Shown here piece after piece: positions 1 to 11,298 of a stretch of 64,000 bases of DNA; positions within the stretch are counted from its first letter, which is position 1; each line of letters begins with the position of its first letter. The stretch is taken from the NCBI GenBank assembly GCA_965240325.2, contig OZ251233.1, positions 1,922,001-1,986,000 on the forward strand, in the 5' to 3' direction. Both the position numbers and the translations under genes were made by a program. The notes beneath the pieces were generated by a model. It was not told where the DNA came from, did no database searches, and was given only the letters and a program-made list of their open reading frames with translations. This stretch comes from Rebecca billardiae RCC1528 (Eukaryota > Haptophyta).

Positions 1-642
1 GTCTTTATATATAGTCTAAGGCTAAGAGCTATATACTGCTATAGCAGTGATTTGTGGCGGCCCCGCGGGCGGGGCCCATTGAATCGGCATTGCTGAGCCG
101 CTGAGGCAACTAGTGCGCACGGCGCATGCGCAGATGACTCGGTCGGACCGCGACTGAGCCGAGTAGTGCATCGGCTACTGATGGATGATTGCTGACGATG
201 CAGCAGGCGCAGCATGCGCCGGACTGAGTGCTGTAATCCGCCAAGTTGAAGTGCTGACAATGTATGACTGACCGGAGTCCGGAATTAATCGGGTGCCCCG
301 AAATATATATGCCGCCCCGCCGGGATGTCAATGATCATCAACTTATCAATACTATATACATATGAATGACGATGCGCCGTAAATGCGTCGGACGCGCGCG
401 GCAGTTCGCGCTGACTGATGATGCTATAGCTGCGCGTACGGATCGAATAAGTAACGACACGTAAACCGTTGCCAGGTCCTATTATTATAATACTAACGAG
501 CCGCGCAGGCGGCTGCCAGCGCGTCCGCAGCGGCGGGCCGCATGAGTGCCAGCAGCCAGCCAAGCGGCGCCACCCGCTACGCGGAGTCGCTACACGGTGC
601 CGCCAAGTGCTTCGCGGGAGAGTTCCAGGACATCACATGAAC
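1..642. other. Intergenic region downstream of TAF13
   Basis: No coding region with a recognisable protein, RNA gene or mobile element is visible here. The first 50 bases and the stretch around 300-360 are AT-rich for this window, with short ATATAT tracts. The rest is mixed-composition sequence whose short ORFs show no domain. Confidence 0.6.
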
Positions 643-1047
643 TCACATGAAGCCCTCGCCATACTCGTCGCCCGAGTGCAGCAGCTCCTCCGCCTCCGCA
701 GCCGGGTCGACGCGCTCCTCGGCGCCTGCGAAGGGGTCTGCTGCTCCCGCCTCCATGTCGTCCGCGTACGGCTCCAGCGCATCCGGGCCCGAAGCGTCTG
801 GCGGTAGAGCTGGCCTCTTCGCCTCCTCGATCTCCTTCTTGAGGAGCAGCAGCTCCTTTGCCCGGCCCCAGTGCTTGGCGTCCTTGCGGACGGCATAAAG
901 CACGTCTTGCACGCGCAGCTTGCCCGGCCGAGTCGCAGCCTCTGCGCTGCGCTGCAGCACGTCGGCGACGAACTCGATCGTCGCGGCCTCGACGATATCC
1001 ACCGTCTTCGGCTCCGGATCGACATCCCCGCCGAAGCCGTACATCAT
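643..1047 (-). CDS. TAF13: TFIID subunit TAF13-like histone-fold protein
   Basis: A 134-residue protein matching TAF13, the small histone-fold subunit of the general transcription factor TFIID that pairs with TAF11. The N-terminus (MMYGFGGDVDPEPKTVDIVE) is the classic TAF13 start, where a Tyr/Phe-Gly-Phe-Gly turn precedes the first helix. The fold runs to about residue 78 and includes GKLRVQDVLYAVRKDAKHWGR and the LLLLKKEIEEAK helix that corresponds to the conserved LLSMNEELKxAR segment. The Asp/Glu/Ala-rich tail (residues 80-134) is not conserved in the family. The frame is open further upstream, but I chose this ATG because family members begin at exactly this motif; the upstream reading is Arg/Ser-rich and overlaps the divergent neighbour. 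It shares a 308-base promoter region with the JmjC-like gene. Confidence 0.88.
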   Translation of the reverse strand: MMYGFGGDVDPEPKTVDIVEAATIEFVADVLQRSAEAATRPGKLRVQDVLYAVRKDAKHWGRAKELLLLKKEIEEAKRPALPPDASGPDALEPYADDMEAGAADPFAGAEERVDPAAEAEELLHSGDEYGEGFM

Positions 1048-1355
1048 GTCGCCCACTGAGGCGCGCGCGAGCGTTTGGGGCAGTCGCGGGTGGCGTGAGA
1101 TGTGCGCGGGTGGCGTGAGATGTGCGCGGCGATCATGGCGACGGGATCGCGGCGTGCGCGTACGCTCTGATGAGAAGAAGCGTTCTCGCCGCTTCTGGCC
1201 GACCTGCGGCTCGCAGGCATCGGATGTGCCGGCTGCCCCTTTCTCGGGTGTGTGGGCGTCAGTCATCCTCGCGCCGCGGGCGCCGCCATCGATGGCGGGG
1301 TCGCGAGACGAGCTCAAAGCGCGCGCTGTCGAGTCGCTGACCAACGAAGAGGACG
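1048..1355. promoter_or_regulatory. Shared promoter region of the TAF13 / JmjC-like divergent pair
   Basis: The two start codons are only 308 bases apart and the genes point away from each other, so both promoters must lie here or overlap the genes. No TATA box is evident. The region contains a perfect 20-base tandem duplication (1088-1127). Confidence 0.5.
1088..1127. repeat. Perfect 20-bp tandem duplication
   Basis: Two adjacent identical copies of GGGTGGCGTGAGATGTGCGC lie 41 bases upstream of the TAF13 start. They could be a duplicated factor site or simple slippage. Confidence 0.9.
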
Positions 1356-3056
1356 ATGGCGGAGGACGACGACGACGCGCCCCTCGGCTTTGAGGACATC
1401 CTGCGACTGCCTCCCCGGGAGTTCGTGGAGCGCGCCTGGGGGCATTGTGCGCATGCCGCCGCACTCTCGCCGAGCGCACTCGCGCGCTTGCGCGCTGGCT
1501 TCGCGGACGGCGACGTTCGGCAGCTGCTGGAGAGCTGCCGCACCGCAGACAACGCGCCGTACGCGAGCGACGACATGGACGCGATGGTGCACGACGTGGA
1601 GAGCGGGCGGACGCTCGATCTGCCGTACTGCTTCTCCGACGGAGCGCGCGAGCTCGAGGCGGCGTTCCTTCTCGCCCTGCGCTCTGCCGTCCACGGGAGT
1701 GCGCTGTGCGATCTCGAGATCGGGTGCTACATCTCTCGCGCACCGCGCGGATCGGTGGCCGAGTGGCACCGCGACGAGAACCACAACGTCACCATCCAGC
1801 TCTTCGGCACGAAGGACTGGCACGTGCTCCCTGCCGACGACCCGCGCGCCGAGGGCTCGTGCGGCATGTTCGATGCGCCACGCTCGCGCGCCGAGCAGCT
1901 CGGGCGCGACCCGCCTGCCGCGGGCACGGCGGGCGGGCGCGCGGGCGGTGCGGTCGCGTGCCACTCCCTCGCGCCGGGCTCGGTGCTTTACCTGCCGCCC
2001 GGGCACTGGCACCGGGTCGTGCCCGTCGCGGGGCTGAGCATCTCCGTCAACGTGCGCATCGGCAGCGTCTCGCACGCGCGCTGGCTGTGCGAGGCCCTGT
2101 ACGTCTCGCTTGCGGCCGCGGCGCTGAGCGCCACCCACGCGCAGCACCGTCTCGCACGGCGGAGCATGCAGCCGCTCGGCGCGCGCTGCGAGGCAGGCGT
2201 GGCACCTGGGGCCTCGGCGCTCGCGCGCAGCGTCGGCCCGCACGTCGGCGCGCTCGTGCAGCGCGCGCAGCCGCTGCGCCCGCTGCTCTGCGAGCCGGAC
2301 GAGTCGGACGGGCTCGAGCGCGCGGCCACGCTCGGCTGGTTGTGCGAGCACACGCCCGCGCTTGGGGCGAGTGGGATGGACGAGGGCGAGGCGGTGTACG
2401 TCAACCCGGCCGTGGCGATCACGCTCAAGGTGCGCGACGTGCGCACGCTCGTCGTCCAGCTCTCGAGCGTCTCGTCGCTCTCCGGCCACGAGCGCCTCCG
2501 GTTCGCCATCCTTGTCGAGCCGCCGTGCGCTCAGAGCGGCGCGGCAGGGCGCAGCGCGGCCGTGGACTTGGGATGGGCCGCGGCGCTGCGCATGGCACTC
2601 GCGCGGCTCGTCGAGGACGGCGCGGCGAATGTCGGCGCGCTGCTGCCACTCGTGGGCGGCGAGGAGGTGCCCGCGACCGCGGAGGCACTCCTGCGCGTGC
2701 TGATGCACGCAAGGGTCGTCGTCAGCCTCGAGCACGACGGCGATGACGACGGCGCGCCTGATGGCCTCGGCGAGCCACTCGGCGCTGATGGTCGAGGTGC
2801 GCCGGCCTCCGACGAGACCGAGGGCCAGACGAGGCGGCATGCTGGGCGGTCACCGCCCAAGGAGGCCACGAGGGGCGGGCGCTCGCGCAAGCGCCCGCCT
2901 GCTGCTCGTCCGCCTACGGCCGCCGCCGGCGACGATGCTGATGATCGAGTCGTAAGCTACTTTACTGCAGCTCGCTTCTATTCGGCGATGGGTGCGCCCC
3001 CGCGGGTGCGTGCTCGGCGGGCAGGCGGACGCTTCGAGAGGGCGCGCGATGGCTGA
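1356..3056 (+). CDS. JmjC/cupin-4-type 2-oxoglutarate oxygenase-like protein
   Basis: A 566-residue protein with the Fe(II)-binding layout of the cupin-4/JmjC ribosomal-oxygenase type (bacterial YcfD, animal MINA53 and NO66). These enzymes hydroxylate protein residues using 2-oxoglutarate, O2 and Fe(II). The facial triad is visible: EWHRDENHN gives His138 and Asp140, and LPPGHWHRV gives the distal histidine (His219, or His217). VTIQLFGTKDWHVLP (145-159) matches the strand after HxD, where these proteins read xLxGxKxWxLxP. The domain covers roughly residues 85-240. The following 150 residues are helical and Ala/Arg-rich, as expected of the dimerisation and winged-helix parts but not diagnostic. 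The last 100 residues are low-complexity and basic. The substrate cannot be read from the sequence; hydroxylation of a ribosomal or chromatin protein is inference. The chosen ATG starts at an acidic MAEDDDDA segment. Confidence 0.72.
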   Translation: MAEDDDDAPLGFEDILRLPPREFVERAWGHCAHAAALSPSALARLRAGFADGDVRQLLESCRTADNAPYASDDMDAMVHDVESGRTLDLPYCFSDGARELEAAFLLALRSAVHGSALCDLEIGCYISRAPRGSVAEWHRDENHNVTIQLFGTKDWHVLPADDPRAEGSCGMFDAPRSRAEQLGRDPPAAGTAGGRAGGAVACHSLAPGSVLYLPPGHWHRVVPVAGLSISVNVRIGSVSHARWLCEALYVSLAAAALSATHAQHRLARRSMQPLGARCEAGVAPGASALARSVGPHVGALVQRAQPLRPLLCEPDESDGLERAATLGWLCEHTPALGASGMDEGEAVYVNPAVAITLKVRDVRTLVVQLSSVSSLSGHERLRFAILVEPPCAQSGAAGRSAAVDLGWAAALRMALARLVEDGAANVGALLPLVGGEEVPATAEALLRVLMHARVVVSLEHDGDDDGAPDGLGEPLGADGRGAPASDETEGQTRRHAGRSPPKEATRGGRSRKRPPAARPPTAAAGDDADDRVVSYFTAARFYSAMGAPPRVRARRAGGRFERARDG

Positions 3057-3419
3057 GAGACATCTTCGTGAGCAGCGCAAGCGCGTACGCGACCGCCCGG
3101 GGAGCACGGGGCAGGCTCGACCAGCTGCTATTACAAGCGCGGCTGCCGCTGAGACTGCCAGCAGCCCAGCTGCTGACCGGATCCGATCGATTCCGGACCT
3201 GCACCATCGCCCTCGCTCGGGGCACAAGTGCGCTAGCAATATATATATATAGATATTGTCGCGTCGTCATCGCGTCATCACCGTCATCATCGGGTCATCA
3301 GCAGTAGCGCGCTTCAGCGCCGCCGCCGGCCCGCCGCTGATGATGCCGTGCGTAGCTACAAGGCGCGGGGCGTCGCGCACTCCGTCGCGTCTGGGTCAGG
3401 GTGGGCCGCGCTGGCCCGG
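3057..3419. other. Convergent intergenic region with simple repeats
   Basis: This separates the 3' ends of the JmjC-like gene and the minus-strand Ser/Pro protein gene. It holds a short AT tract (3237-3255) and a degenerate GTCATC-type hexamer run (about 3261-3301). No terminator or gene is recognisable. Confidence 0.5.
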
Positions 3420-6400
3420 TCAGGTGTCCAAAGAACCTCGGCGGAGCTGCTGGATACCGCTTCGCGGGGAGGCACGCGCTGTGCCCGAGCCGCGGGTGAA
3501 TCGGCCGGGGCCGCCTCCGCCCTGCGGCGGCCGGGACGGGCCGGCGCCGCCCTCCTCCTCGTCTGCGCCCAGCAGCGAGTCGGCCGCGTCTTCCGCCGGC
3601 TGCTGCGGCTGCCGCCCAAAGCGCTCGATGATGCCCGGCGCCTTCTTGGGCCGGCGCACGTTGGGCGGCATCGCCCTGCCCTCGGGCAGCGGCGGCGGCG
3701 CGGGCCCCTGCCCGCCGCGCGGCGTGCCCGCGCCTGACCTGCCCTCCTCCAGCTCCACGCCGCGCGGCGTCACCACGTTGGCCGAGTACACATTGGCAGA
3801 ATACATCGTGCCGTCGTCGTACGCCGGCTCCGGTCGCGGCGGCGGCAGTCGGGGCACATTGGGCCCGCGGTAGGTGCCCGCGTCGCGTGCGGATTCGAGG
3901 CCGTCGAACGAGCGCGCCGAGTCCGGGCCGCCGCGCGTCGTCTCGAGCCCGTCGAACGAGCGCGCCGTGTCCGGCCCGCCGCGCGTCGTCTCGAGCCCGT
4001 CGAACGAGCGCGCGGTGTCGGAGCCCCCGGAGCCCGCGCTGCCGCCGGGGGCGCCGGCGACATCGTCGGCAAAGCGCGGCTGCCTGCTCGCGCGCGACTT
4101 GCGCGCGCCGCGGCCGGCGATCTCCGCGGTCTCCTGCCCGCCGAAGCACACGCCGCGCCGCGTGGGCAGGTCGCTCGGCTCGGCGATGTTGCCGCCCACG
4201 TCGCACAGCTCGCTGTCCCCGAACGTGAGGCCTGGCCTGGGCTGCGGCTGCGCTGAGAAGCGCGAAGTTCGGAGGCAGCTCTTGGACGGCTCGGCGGTCG
4301 CGCCGCCGCCCTTGCCCCAGAGCGAGGGGATGGGCAGCTGCACCGCCCCGTCGTCCCCGTCCTCCTCCTCCTCCTCCTCCGACTCGTCCTCCTCGTCCTC
4401 CTCCTCCGAGCTCTCCTCCTCCTCCTCCTTGTCGATCAGCTGGTCCTCGTCGTCCTCGTCGTCGTCGTCGAATGTTTCCTCCTCCGCGTTGATGCACCAC
4501 GCGCGGAGGCACAGCACGCCGATCACGCAGATGCAGATGCACACGGCGATGAGCAGGCCGATGACCGCGCCCGACTCGTAGAACTCCTTGAGCACCAGGT
4601 CGATCAGCGAGGGCGGCGTCTCCAGCTCCACCGCAGACGCCTCGCCGCCCTCGGGCGACGGCGGGTCCGAGGGAGGCAGCGGCGGCGCCGGCGGCGAGGG
4701 CGGCGGGCGCGGCGAGGCGACGACCAAAACTCTCTCGATGTTGAACGCGTAGTTCATCTTGTACGTCAGGCCGAAGGGCCCGAGCTCGCGCACCGCGTCG
4801 ATCTTCTGGCTGATGCTCGACGCGGTCACGTAGTCCGGGACGAACACTCGCACGAGCAGGACCACGGAGCCCGCGCTCCGCTCGAGCACGAACACATACT
4901 TGGTGTCGAGCTCGAGCGCCTCCGAGAGCTTCCGCCGGAAGAACATTTCGTCAAAGGTCTCGAGGTCGCCGGCGACGGTGAGCTGGATGTCGCTGTACGC
5001 GCCCGGCGGGGAGGGCGGCGGCGGGGAGGGCGGCGGGAGCGGCGGCGGCGGCGCGGGCGGCGGCGAGGGCGGCGGCAGCGGCGGCGGCGGCGAGGGCGGC
5101 GGGCTGGGCGGCGGCGAGGGCGGCGGCGGCGGCGGCGACGGGCTGGGCGGAGGCGGCGGCGGCGAGGGCGGCGGGCTCGGTGGCGGGCTGGGCGGTGGGC
5201 TGGGCGGCGGGCTGGGCGGCGGGCTCGGCGGCGGGGAGGGCGGCGGGCTCGGCGGCGGGGAGGGCGGCGGGCTCGGCGGTGGGCTGGGCGGCGGCGAGGG
5301 CGGCGGGCTGGGCGGCGGCGAGGGTGGCGGGCTGGGCGGCGGCGTCGGCGGCGGGCTGGGCGGCGGGCTGGGCGGCGGCGAGGGCGGCGGGCTCGGTGGC
5401 GGCGAGGGCGGCGGGCTCGGCGGCGGGCTCGGCGGCGGGCTCGGCGGCGGGTTTGGCGGCGGGCTCGGCGGCGGGCTCGGCGGCGGGCTCGGCGGCGGGT
5501 TGGGCGGCGGCGAAGGCGGCGGGCTGGGTGGCGGGCTGGGCGGAGGCGAGGGCGGTGGCGGCGAGGGCGGCGGGCTGGGCGGCGGGCTCGGCGGCGGGCT
5601 CGGTGGCGGTGGGGAGGGGGGCGGGCTGGGCGGCGGGCTGGGCGGCGGGCTGGGCGGCGGGCTGGGCGGCGGGCTCGGCGGCGGCGGGCTCGGCGGCGGG
5701 CTCGGCGGCGGCGGGCTCGGCGGCGGCGACGGCGGCGGGCTCGGCGGCGGCGGCGGGCTGGGCGGGCTCGGCGGAGGCGAGAGGAAGCGATAGTACGGGG
5801 CAGAGGCCCACGCGCCTTCGCCGCCCGCGCTGATCGCGCGGATCGAGACGGTGTAGTTCACGCCCGGCAGCGCGCCGCTGCACACCGCGCCGTCGAACGG
5901 CGGCGTCGAGCCCAGGTAGTCCGGGCAGTGCAGCGAGCCGTGAGGCCACACCTTGAACTCATACTTGCTGATTGCGGCGTTGCCCAGGATCTCAAAGGCG
6001 TCGGCCGAGCGGGCGGGCGCGTCCCAGAGCACGCGCATGCCGCGGTCGGGCTTGGGCGCGATGTTGTCCTCCACCGCGACGATCGTCGGCGCCCCCCACG
6101 CCGTGAGCACCGGCGCCTCGGGCGAGGGGAAAGATGCGTTCTTCTCGTAGCACTCGGGCGTGTCGCCTGTCGGATCCCCGACCCAGCCGGTGGCGCCGCC
6201 GGAGCACTGCACGGCGCCGATGCCCCAGAGGCCGTCGTCGTCGTCGCAGAGGATCTTGCAGTTCGTGCCCGGCGCCGAGACGATCGAGCACGTCGAGCCC
6301 GCCACGCCGTGCACCTGCAGCCCGCCCAGCCCGCTGTTGGTGCTGATCGGCGCGTCGGGGCGCGCGCACGGGCGCGTGGCCGTGCACTGGAAGTTGCCGC

Positions 6401-7486
6401 GCCACACGCCGTCGTGGCAGATCAGCTCGGACGAGGGGTACAGGCCTGTCTCGCAGCTCACCAGGCAGAACGTCCCGCTGAACGACCCCGCGCACGCCTG
6501 CAGCTCCGACGCCACCGCGCCCGACACCACCGGCGCCTCGAGGCACTCGCTGCCGCCGTCGGGCACGCTGAGTGGGAACAGCGACGCGTTGACGACACCC
6601 CCGTCGGAGACGCCCATGTTGCAGGGCATCAGCGCGGGGGCGGGGTCCTTGAGGCCGAAGCCCACGGTGCACGGCGTGTTGACTGCCGGCAGGCACGCCG
6701 CGGCGGGCGCGGCGGGGCGGGCGCGCGTGAGCCGGGGCGCCGCGGTCGCGCCATGCCGCGCTGCGGCCGCGGCGCGCGCGCCGCGCGGTCGCATCGCCCC
6801 GCGCCGCGCGCCGCGCGCGCACAGTGACACGAGTCCGTCGCGGGGCGCAGGCGGTTCGTGGCGCCGGTGAGCCAGACGCGGTAGGCGCCGGCCTGCACGC
6901 CGATCGTCGTCGCGTAGTACCACGTCTTGATCGGCACCTCGTACCCGCCGACGTCCTCGTTGAACGCGCAGTTCTGGGCGCTCTTCGCGCCCGTGATCGG
7001 CTTCACCCAGTGGCCCAGCCCGTCGGTGATGGGCACCTGGCGTGAGGTGCCGGTCCACGGGCGGTAGCACGAGATGGTGTGCTCGGAGCTCACGATGTAC
7101 CCCAGGTCGTCGTGGCCCGGCACCAGCTTGGTCGAGCACGCCTGCGACGCTTCACCCCACGGCTTGGCGGACACGAGCGAGTCGCGATACTGGTTGCGGT
7201 TCCACGGGGTGGGCATCTCGCCGCCGTCGCACGAGCCGTTGATCGGCACGGTGATGTCCACGTGATGCGGTGGGCTGATCACCACGCTCACCCCCGTGTC
7301 CTCCACCGGCAGGAAGTACGAGCCAAAGAACCACGTGACGATCGATGGGAAGTCCACATGCGTCGCCGTGCACACCGCGACGACGTGGCCGTACTCCGCG
7401 CGCGCGCCGCCCGTCGCGCACGCAGCGACGAGCAGCGCGCGCAGCAGCGCGCTCGGCCGCATCGAGCGTCCGTGCACCCACGCCAT
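3420..7486 (-). CDS. Ser/Pro-rich cell-surface protein with sushi- and FN3-like domains, single TM helix
   Basis: Two exons (7486-6823 and 6682-3420) give about 1308 aa with the frame preserved. In order: a signal peptide (MRPSALLRALLVAACATGGARA region); an N-terminal domain that aligns with that of the divergent giant protein (TWFFGSYF versus TWFLGTYH; ACSTKLVPGHDDLGYIVS versus ACSTKTVPGNAQLGEIVS); a sushi-like Cys module (FSGTFCLVSCETGLY...CHDGVW), a second Cys module, and an FN3-like domain; a 259-residue Ser-Pro3-4 block; a small alpha/beta-like domain (DIQLTVAGDLETFDEMFFRR...); one membrane helix (VIGLLIAVCICICVIGVLCL); then a long acidic Asp/Glu tail with a three-fold 16-residue repeat. 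This reads as a type I surface or wall protein of the pherophorin/extensin style, but no catalytic domain is seen. The start at 7486 was chosen because it sits just before the signal peptide; the Met at 7462 is equally possible. Confidence 0.72.
3893..4023 (-). repeat. Three-fold 48-bp repeat in the cytoplasmic tail
   Basis: The 16-residue unit (TARSFDGLETTRGGPD) occurs three times with a 48-nt period, the third copy diverged at its end. The TARS motif recurs in the tail of the paralogous giant protein. Confidence 0.8.
5004..5780 (-). repeat. Ser-Pro3/4 repeat block of the minus-strand surface protein
   Basis: 259 residues of SPPP and SPPPP units with occasional Asn, Thr or Leu in place of Ser. 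This composition is typical of hydroxyproline-rich, O-glycosylated polyproline-II rods in algal walls and scales. Confidence 0.9.
6683..6822 (-). other. Intron of the minus-strand Ser/Pro protein gene (140 nt)
   Basis: Reading continues in one frame to ...RPATDSCH and resumes in another frame at NTPCTVGFGLKDPAPAL. The paralogue across the divergent promoter encodes this junction without interruption. A donor GTGCGCGCGCGG and an acceptor CTGCCGGCAG restore the frame (phase 1). An alternative donor at 6830 (GTGTCA) cannot be excluded. The intron is almost pure G+C and rich in GCGCGC palindromes. Confidence 0.65.
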
Positions 7487-8049
7487 GGCCCACACGCGCC
7501 GCCCGAAAGCCGCGACTGGCTGGGCAGGCGGCGGCTGCGGCCCAGGTTTATCTAGTGGACAGCTGGGAGAACCTGCCTGCTGGCGCAGCAGCGGCAAGTC
7601 CTGCGCCGGCTGCTTGCCGAGCGAGCGCGGGCGAGTGGCCGTGAGCCGCCCTCGTTGCTCCAATAATGATTGGGCGCCAATTTTCGGCTGTTTCGCCTAT
7701 TCGGTTTCGCCCGGCTGTCCGGACCAATCTCGAAGGCCCTGATGCCGTGAATGCATGGCCGCGTGATTGACGTGGCCGAGTGGCTTATCCCAATCCTGTG
7801 ATGCGATAATCAACGCGGGCGCGCTGAATGCCATCGATGCGATGCAAAAGCTAAATGGCGATCTAACCACCTTCGCCAATCTTGTTGGCGATGATTGTAT
7901 GCCCTTTACCCACCCAACCCAAAAATACGCCCCGCTTGGCAACCGTGCGTCCGGCGTCCGCCGCGTTGCTGCGGTTTATCTCGAGCCCGAGCTCGTCACG
8001 CATCATCGCCCAGCTAGTTTTTCGTGCCCTGTTGGTAGCCCGGGCCCCA
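7487..8049. promoter_or_regulatory. Divergent promoter of the two Ser/Pro surface protein genes, CCAAT cluster
   Basis: The region between the two start codons is 563 bases long, and its right half is much less GC-rich than its surroundings. Six CCAAT/ATTGG pentamers occur within about 220 bases: 7660-7664, 7669-7673 (reverse), 7677-7681, 7724-7728, 7790-7794 and 7876-7880. Clustered CCAAT boxes are typical NF-Y sites in eukaryotic, often bidirectional, promoters. Use here is inference. Confidence 0.45.
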
Positions 8050-9161
8050 ATGGCGCGCCTGCGGCCCTCGGATGGCACGCGCCGACCGGCGCTCGCGCGG
8101 CCGCTCGCGCTGCTCGCGCTTGCGCTGCCGCTTGTGCGGGCGCACTTGTCGTCCTTCTGCTCGGCGACCAGCCCCGACGCGCCGGGCGTCGTCACGTGGT
8201 TCCTTGGGACATACCACGGTCACCCCGACTACACGCCGGGGCGGATGCACGTCGTCCCGCCCGACGGCCAGCCGTTTGACTTCAACTTTGACAACTGGTG
8301 CGACGCGGGGTACACGGACCTGATCGAGGACTACGATGCGTACGTCCGCTCGCTCCTGTACGCCGCGCCGTACGGGTCGTCCTCCCTCGCGTGCTCGACC
8401 AAGACGGTGCCGGGCAACGCGCAGCTCGGCGAGATCGTGTCCGAGAACCACTTCATCACGTGCTACACGGAGTGGGACGACGGCACGGCGCCGGCCGACG
8501 GCGGTCTGGGCACGTGGGTGCGCCCAACCGACACCGCCCCGGGCGTCTCGCAGAACTGCGGCTTCTCCCGCTTCAAGATCACGTGGGGGTATTACTCCAA
8601 CTGGTACAACCAGCCGGTTGACATGGTCACGTGGTACTACAACTCGTTCGTCGGCTTCAAGGCGGGCGTGTACCAGATCTGGACGGAGGACTACGACGAC
8701 AAGCTCCGCTCGGCCGACGAGTACTGCTCCACCTGCACCCAGTCCGAGCCGATGACGAGCGACCCGCTCAAGTACCCGTGCCGCATGGGCTACGAGGTGA
8801 GCCAGGGAGACACGGCGCCCAAGCCGATCCTGATTGGCGCGAGCGTGGCCGACGGCGGCGCGGAGTGCACGAGCGCGCCGTCGGTGCCCAACGTGCAGCC
8901 CAGCTCGATCGCCGACTGCGTCAACGTCTTCTCAGGCTTCTTCTGCCCGGCGAGCTGCCTGAGCGGCTACCAGCAGGTCGGCGAGCTCAAGTGCGAGGAC
9001 GGCGTCTGGAGCCCTGACTTTGCCTGCACGACTGACGCGCTGTGCACGCGGCCCGTGCCCTCGGACGCGTCGTGCCCGTCGTTCGACTTCTTCCTCTGCA
9101 CGCAGGAGGCGGCCGAAGCCCGCCTCAGCGGCGGCGGCGGCGGCGGCGGCGACGATGACGA

Positions 9162-9203
<42 letters not shown>

Positions 9204-10549
9204 CGGCGACCGGCGGCGGCGCCGGCTGAGCGCCGCCGGCGCGCGCGGCAAGAACAGCACGGCCTCCGGCGCTGTGCCAAGCCGCCGCCGCCTCGCCCCG
9301 GGGGACAAGGACGCCGGCACGGGCGGGGGCAAGACACAGGTCGAGGAGTACTGCCCGCGGTGCAAGTACGGCGGCCTGTGCGACGGCTGCTGCTCCCGGC
9401 GCAACGCGGACAACTCCGACACCGGCTGCTACCCCTGGAGGTTCAACGAGTGCATGCGGCGCAAGCGCGCGCGCGACGACTACATCTGGTGCGGCAACTA
9501 CGAGCCGCCCACGCCCGAGGACGAGGTGGACGAGGGCCTCACGTGCGAGCAGGCCAAGACGGAGAACTACGGGTACATCTACCTCACGCCGTGGCAGGGC
9601 ACGCTCGACCTCGTCGTCGATCTGTCGTTCTCGGCCGTGACCGCGTTCGATTGGGTGAACGCCGATCTCGAGGAGGAGATCGACGGCGTGTACTACATCA
9701 CGACGCGGGCCGGCGAGTACGAGTTCGTGCGCTTCACCGCGTCGGCCGAGCCCGTGCAGCCGCGCGTGTACTGCGCCGACATGATCACCCCGCGCCTCGT
9801 CGGCGTCACACAGAACGACGAGGGCGAGATGTGCACGATGATCAACCGCGAGGGCAAGGTGTGCGGCGTGGCGTGCTCGGCCGAGGAGGGCGAGTGGGGC
9901 TCGGGCGAGGTGGTGTGCGGGCCGGACGGCGTGTGGCGCGTGCGCCCGACCAACCCGGCCACCTGCCACAAGCTGGAGGAGGACCACAAGCCCAACCCGC
10001 CCGTGCTCGACCTGATCACAGCCAACCCGGAGGGGTCGGGCACGCGCGTGTTCTGGACGGCGCCGACGACCGACGGGACGGCGCGCTCGGCCGTCTCGCA
10101 GTACACGTTCGAGATCGGCCCGGCGAACGGGCTGGTGTGCCCGCTGTTCATCGGCGCGCAGCCGCCCGCCGCCGGCCTCGTCTGCTCCGGCTCGCAGCCC
10201 GGCGTCACGTACACCGTGTGCGTGCGCGCGCACAACGCCAAGGGAGTGTCCGCCTGCTCCAACACGCTCACGTACACGCGCTCGCACTCGCCGCCGCCGC
10301 CGAGCCCGAGCCCGCCGCCGCGGCCGTTCTCGCCGCCGCCGAGCCCGGCGCCGCCGCCGAGCCCGCCGCCGCCGCCGCCAAGCCCGCGCCCGCCGCCGCC
10401 GCCGCCGAGCCCCAGCCCGCCGCCGCCGCCGAGCCCGTCGCCGCCGCCGCCGAGCCCGCGGCCGCCGCCGCCGCCCAGCCCGCCGCCGCCGAGCCTGCCG
10501 CCGCGCCCGCCGCCACCGCCGCCGCCCAGCCCGCCGCCACCGCCACCGC

Positions 10550-10599
<50 letters not shown>

Positions 10600-10605
10600 C
10601 CGCCG

Positions 10606-10638
<33 letters not shown>

Positions 10639-10644
10639 CCGCCG

Positions 10645-10687
<43 letters not shown>

Positions 10688-10989
10688 CGCCCCGCCCGCC
10701 GCCGCCGCCGCCGCCGAGCCCGCCGCCGCCGCGCCCGCCGCCGCCGAGCCCGCAGCCGCCGCCGCCGCCGAGCCCGCCGCCGCCGCCGCCGCCGAGCCCG
10801 CCGCCGCCGAGCCCGCCGCCCTCGCCCCCGCCGCCGACCGGCTGCGGCGACCCGCTCGCGGACAACTACGACTCGAACGTTGTGGTGAACGTGCCGACCG
10901 CGTGCCAGTACCACGGCTGCACTGACCCGGCTGCGTTCAACTACGACTCGACGGCGACGGAGGGCGGCGGCGTGCTCTGCCACTACTCG

Positions 10990-11026
<37 letters not shown>

Positions 11027-11187
11027 CGCCGCCGCCGAGCCCGCCGCCGCCGAACCCGCCGCCGCCGCCGCCGCCCAGCCCGCCGCCGCCGCCGCCGCCG
11101 AGCCCGCCGCCGCCGCCGCCGCCGAGCCCGCCGCCGCCGCCGCCGCCGAGCCCACCGCCGCCGCCGCCGCCGAGCCCGCCGCCGCCG

Positions 11188-11220
<33 letters not shown>

Positions 11221-11265
11221 CCGCCGAGCCCGCCGCCGCCGCCGCCGCCGAGCCCGCCGCCGCCC

Positions 11266-11298
<33 letters not shown>

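Noticed and set aside
10220-10240. A possible intron donor (GTGCGCGCGCAC) inside the giant gene
   Set aside because: The sequence encodes VCVRAHNAKG within the FN3-like domain and the frame continues without interruption, so it is exonic.
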